A stretch of 64,000 bases of DNA from Lysobacterales bacterium. GTDB lineage: Bacteria; Pseudomonadota; Gammaproteobacteria; Xanthomonadales; Xanthomonadaceae. Below are positions 63,130 through 64,000 of this stretch, one piece after another. The stretch covers positions 1 to 64,000 of the forward strand of contig JAATFG010000065.1 of the NCBI GenBank assembly GCA_015655355.1, given 5' to 3'. Each line of letters opens with the position of its first letter. The stretch's first letter is position 1. The notes beneath the pieces are model-generated. The model saw nothing but the letters and a program-made list of their open reading frames with translations, made no database searches and was not told the origin of the DNA. The position numbers and the translations under genes are program-made.

Positions 63130-64000
63130 TCAGCCGACCTCGATCATTTCGAGGCCGCGGATCGCGCGGATGCCCAGCCCCGGTGCGTCGCCGATGCTGA
63201 TTTCGGCTTCGTTGAAGGTGACGTTGCCATCGACCGGATCGTAGGCGCTCAAGGACGGCCCATCGAGGTCGGCCTTGGTGATCGTGCTGCGCTTCGCCAC
63301 GCCGAGGTGCGCGCCGGCGGCGACGGAAATGCTGGATTCGAGCATGCAGCCGATCATGCACTCGATGCCGTAGGACGCGCTGATGTCGGCGATCCTGATC
63401 GCGTTGGAGATGCCGCCGCACTTCATCAGCTTGATGTTGATGATGTCGGCCGCGCGCATCTGCAGCAGTTCGATCACGTCGATCACCCCGAACGCGCTTT
63501 CGTCGGCCATCACCGGCGTCAGCACGCGGTCGCTGACGTATTTCAGCCCGGCCACGTCGCTGCCCTTGACCGGCTGTTCCAGCAGTTCCAGCGCAACGCC
63601 AGCGTCCTCCAGCTTGTTCATCGCGTACACCGCTTCCTTCGGCGTCCAGCCCTGGTTCGCGTCGAGGCGCAGCAAGGCGCGGCCGTCGACCGCGGCGTGG
63701 ATCGCCTTGACCCGCTCGATGTCCAGGCCCATGTCCTTGCCGACCTTGATCTTGAGCGTCTCGAAGCCGCGTTCCACCGCGCTGATCGAATCGCCGACCA
63801 TCTTGTCGATGTAATCGACGCTGATGGTGATGTTGGTGTCGATCACCGGGTCGCCGCCGCCGAGCATCTTGTACAGCGGCGCGTTGTAGAGCTGCGCCCA
63901 CAGGTCGTAGACCGCGATTTCCACGCCGGCCTTCGGGCTGGTGTTGTGTTCCATGCTGGCCTGGATGCTGCGCACGATGCCGTTGAGGTCGGCGACGTCC
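63130..64000 (-). CDS. L-Ala-D/L-Glu (dipeptide) epimerase, enolase superfamily, 5'-truncated by the window
   Basis: The C-terminal 289 residues of an enolase-superfamily epimerase; the start lies beyond 64000. The active-site KxK motif (LKIKVGKDMG), DANQGW with a metal-binding Asp, VMADESAFG with metal ligands and INIKLMKCGGI with the second catalytic Lys are all present. It racemises the Glu of L-Ala-D-Glu released from murein so the peptide can be degraded. The neighbours support this assignment over muconate cycloisomerase. Confidence 0.9.
   Translation of the reverse strand, partial: DVADLNGIVRSIQASMEHNTSPKAGVEIAVYDLWAQLYNAPLYKMLGGGDPVIDTNITISVDYIDKMVGDSISAVERGFETLKIKVGKDMGLDIERVKAIHAAVDGRALLRLDANQGWTPKEAVYAMNKLEDAGVALELLEQPVKGSDVAGLKYVSDRVLTPVMADESAFGVIDVIELLQMRAADIINIKLMKCGGISNAIRIADISASYGIECMIGCMLESSISVAAGAHLGVAKRSTITKADLDGPSLSAYDPVDGNVTFNEAEISIGDAPGLGIRAIRGLEMIEVG

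Noticed and set aside
1-64000. tRNA, rRNA, CRISPR, integrase or transposase genes
   Set aside because: None could be recognised by eye; the only mobile-type sequences are the REP-like palindromes in cydC and cydD.

Overview
The window is high-GC, gene-dense chromosomal DNA of a gammaproteobacterium, most likely of the Xanthomonadales/Lysobacterales (Lysobacteraceae or Rhodanobacteraceae). This rests on the atpDC-gtrA-glmU-glmS order, the style of the protein sequences, and the mix of both cyo and cyd quinol oxidases with FNR-, RegBA- and PmrAB-type regulators. No tRNA, rRNA, CRISPR array, phage or transposase gene was seen. Genes are tightly packed, and most operons use 4-base ATGA/GTGA stop-start overlaps.

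Layout. 1-4.5 kb: end of the ATP synthase operon (atpD end, atpC), a GtrA-like membrane protein, and glmU and glmS (UDP-GlcNAc synthesis). 4.6-15.3 kb: a one-directional heme-acquisition locus made of FecI sigma factor, FecR, STN-type TonB-dependent receptor, a secreted hemophilin-like beta-barrel protein, a Slam (DUF560) outer-membrane translocator, heme oxygenase, a DUF454 membrane protein, a short Fur-like DNA-binding protein, and ExbB-ExbD-TonB. The order resembles the Acinetobacter hemO/hphA cluster. 15.3-22.8 kb: accessory genes (a cNMP-binding-like protein, two SDRs, two LysR regulators, an MDR dehydrogenase, a serine hydrolase, an NAD(P)-binding protein). 22.8-30.6 kb, minus strand: a VanB-type reductase, then cyoABCD-surf1-regB-regA, a heme-copper quinol oxidase operon ending in a redox two-component system. 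30.8-32.9 kb: an MFS transporter and gph.

32.9-45.3 kb is a vitamin B12 neighbourhood with three cobalamin riboswitches. They precede btuB-btuFCD plus a divergent adenosyltransferase-like protein, class Ia ribonucleotide reductase nrdAB, and B12-independent methionine synthase metE. The logic is that B12 shuts down its own uptake and the B12-independent versions of two enzymes. 45.4-54.7 kb: queD, rhlE, an FNR-type regulator, cydDC, and divergent cydAB with a tiny cydX. An FNR-like box lies in front of cydA, and REP-like palindromes sit inside the coding sequences of cydC and cydD.

54.7-59.4 kb: a PmrB/PmrA-like two-component system beside a PAP2 phosphatase and an EptA/MCR-type phosphoethanolamine transferase (lipid A modification). 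59.4-64 kb: a fourfold-repeat membrane protein, a dicarboxylate symporter, an L,D-transpeptidase-like protein, a MurR/RpiR regulator and the start-truncated gene for L-Ala-D/L-Glu epimerase, a set that suggests peptidoglycan recycling. All functional calls come from reading the sequence and recalling protein families; no database search was run.
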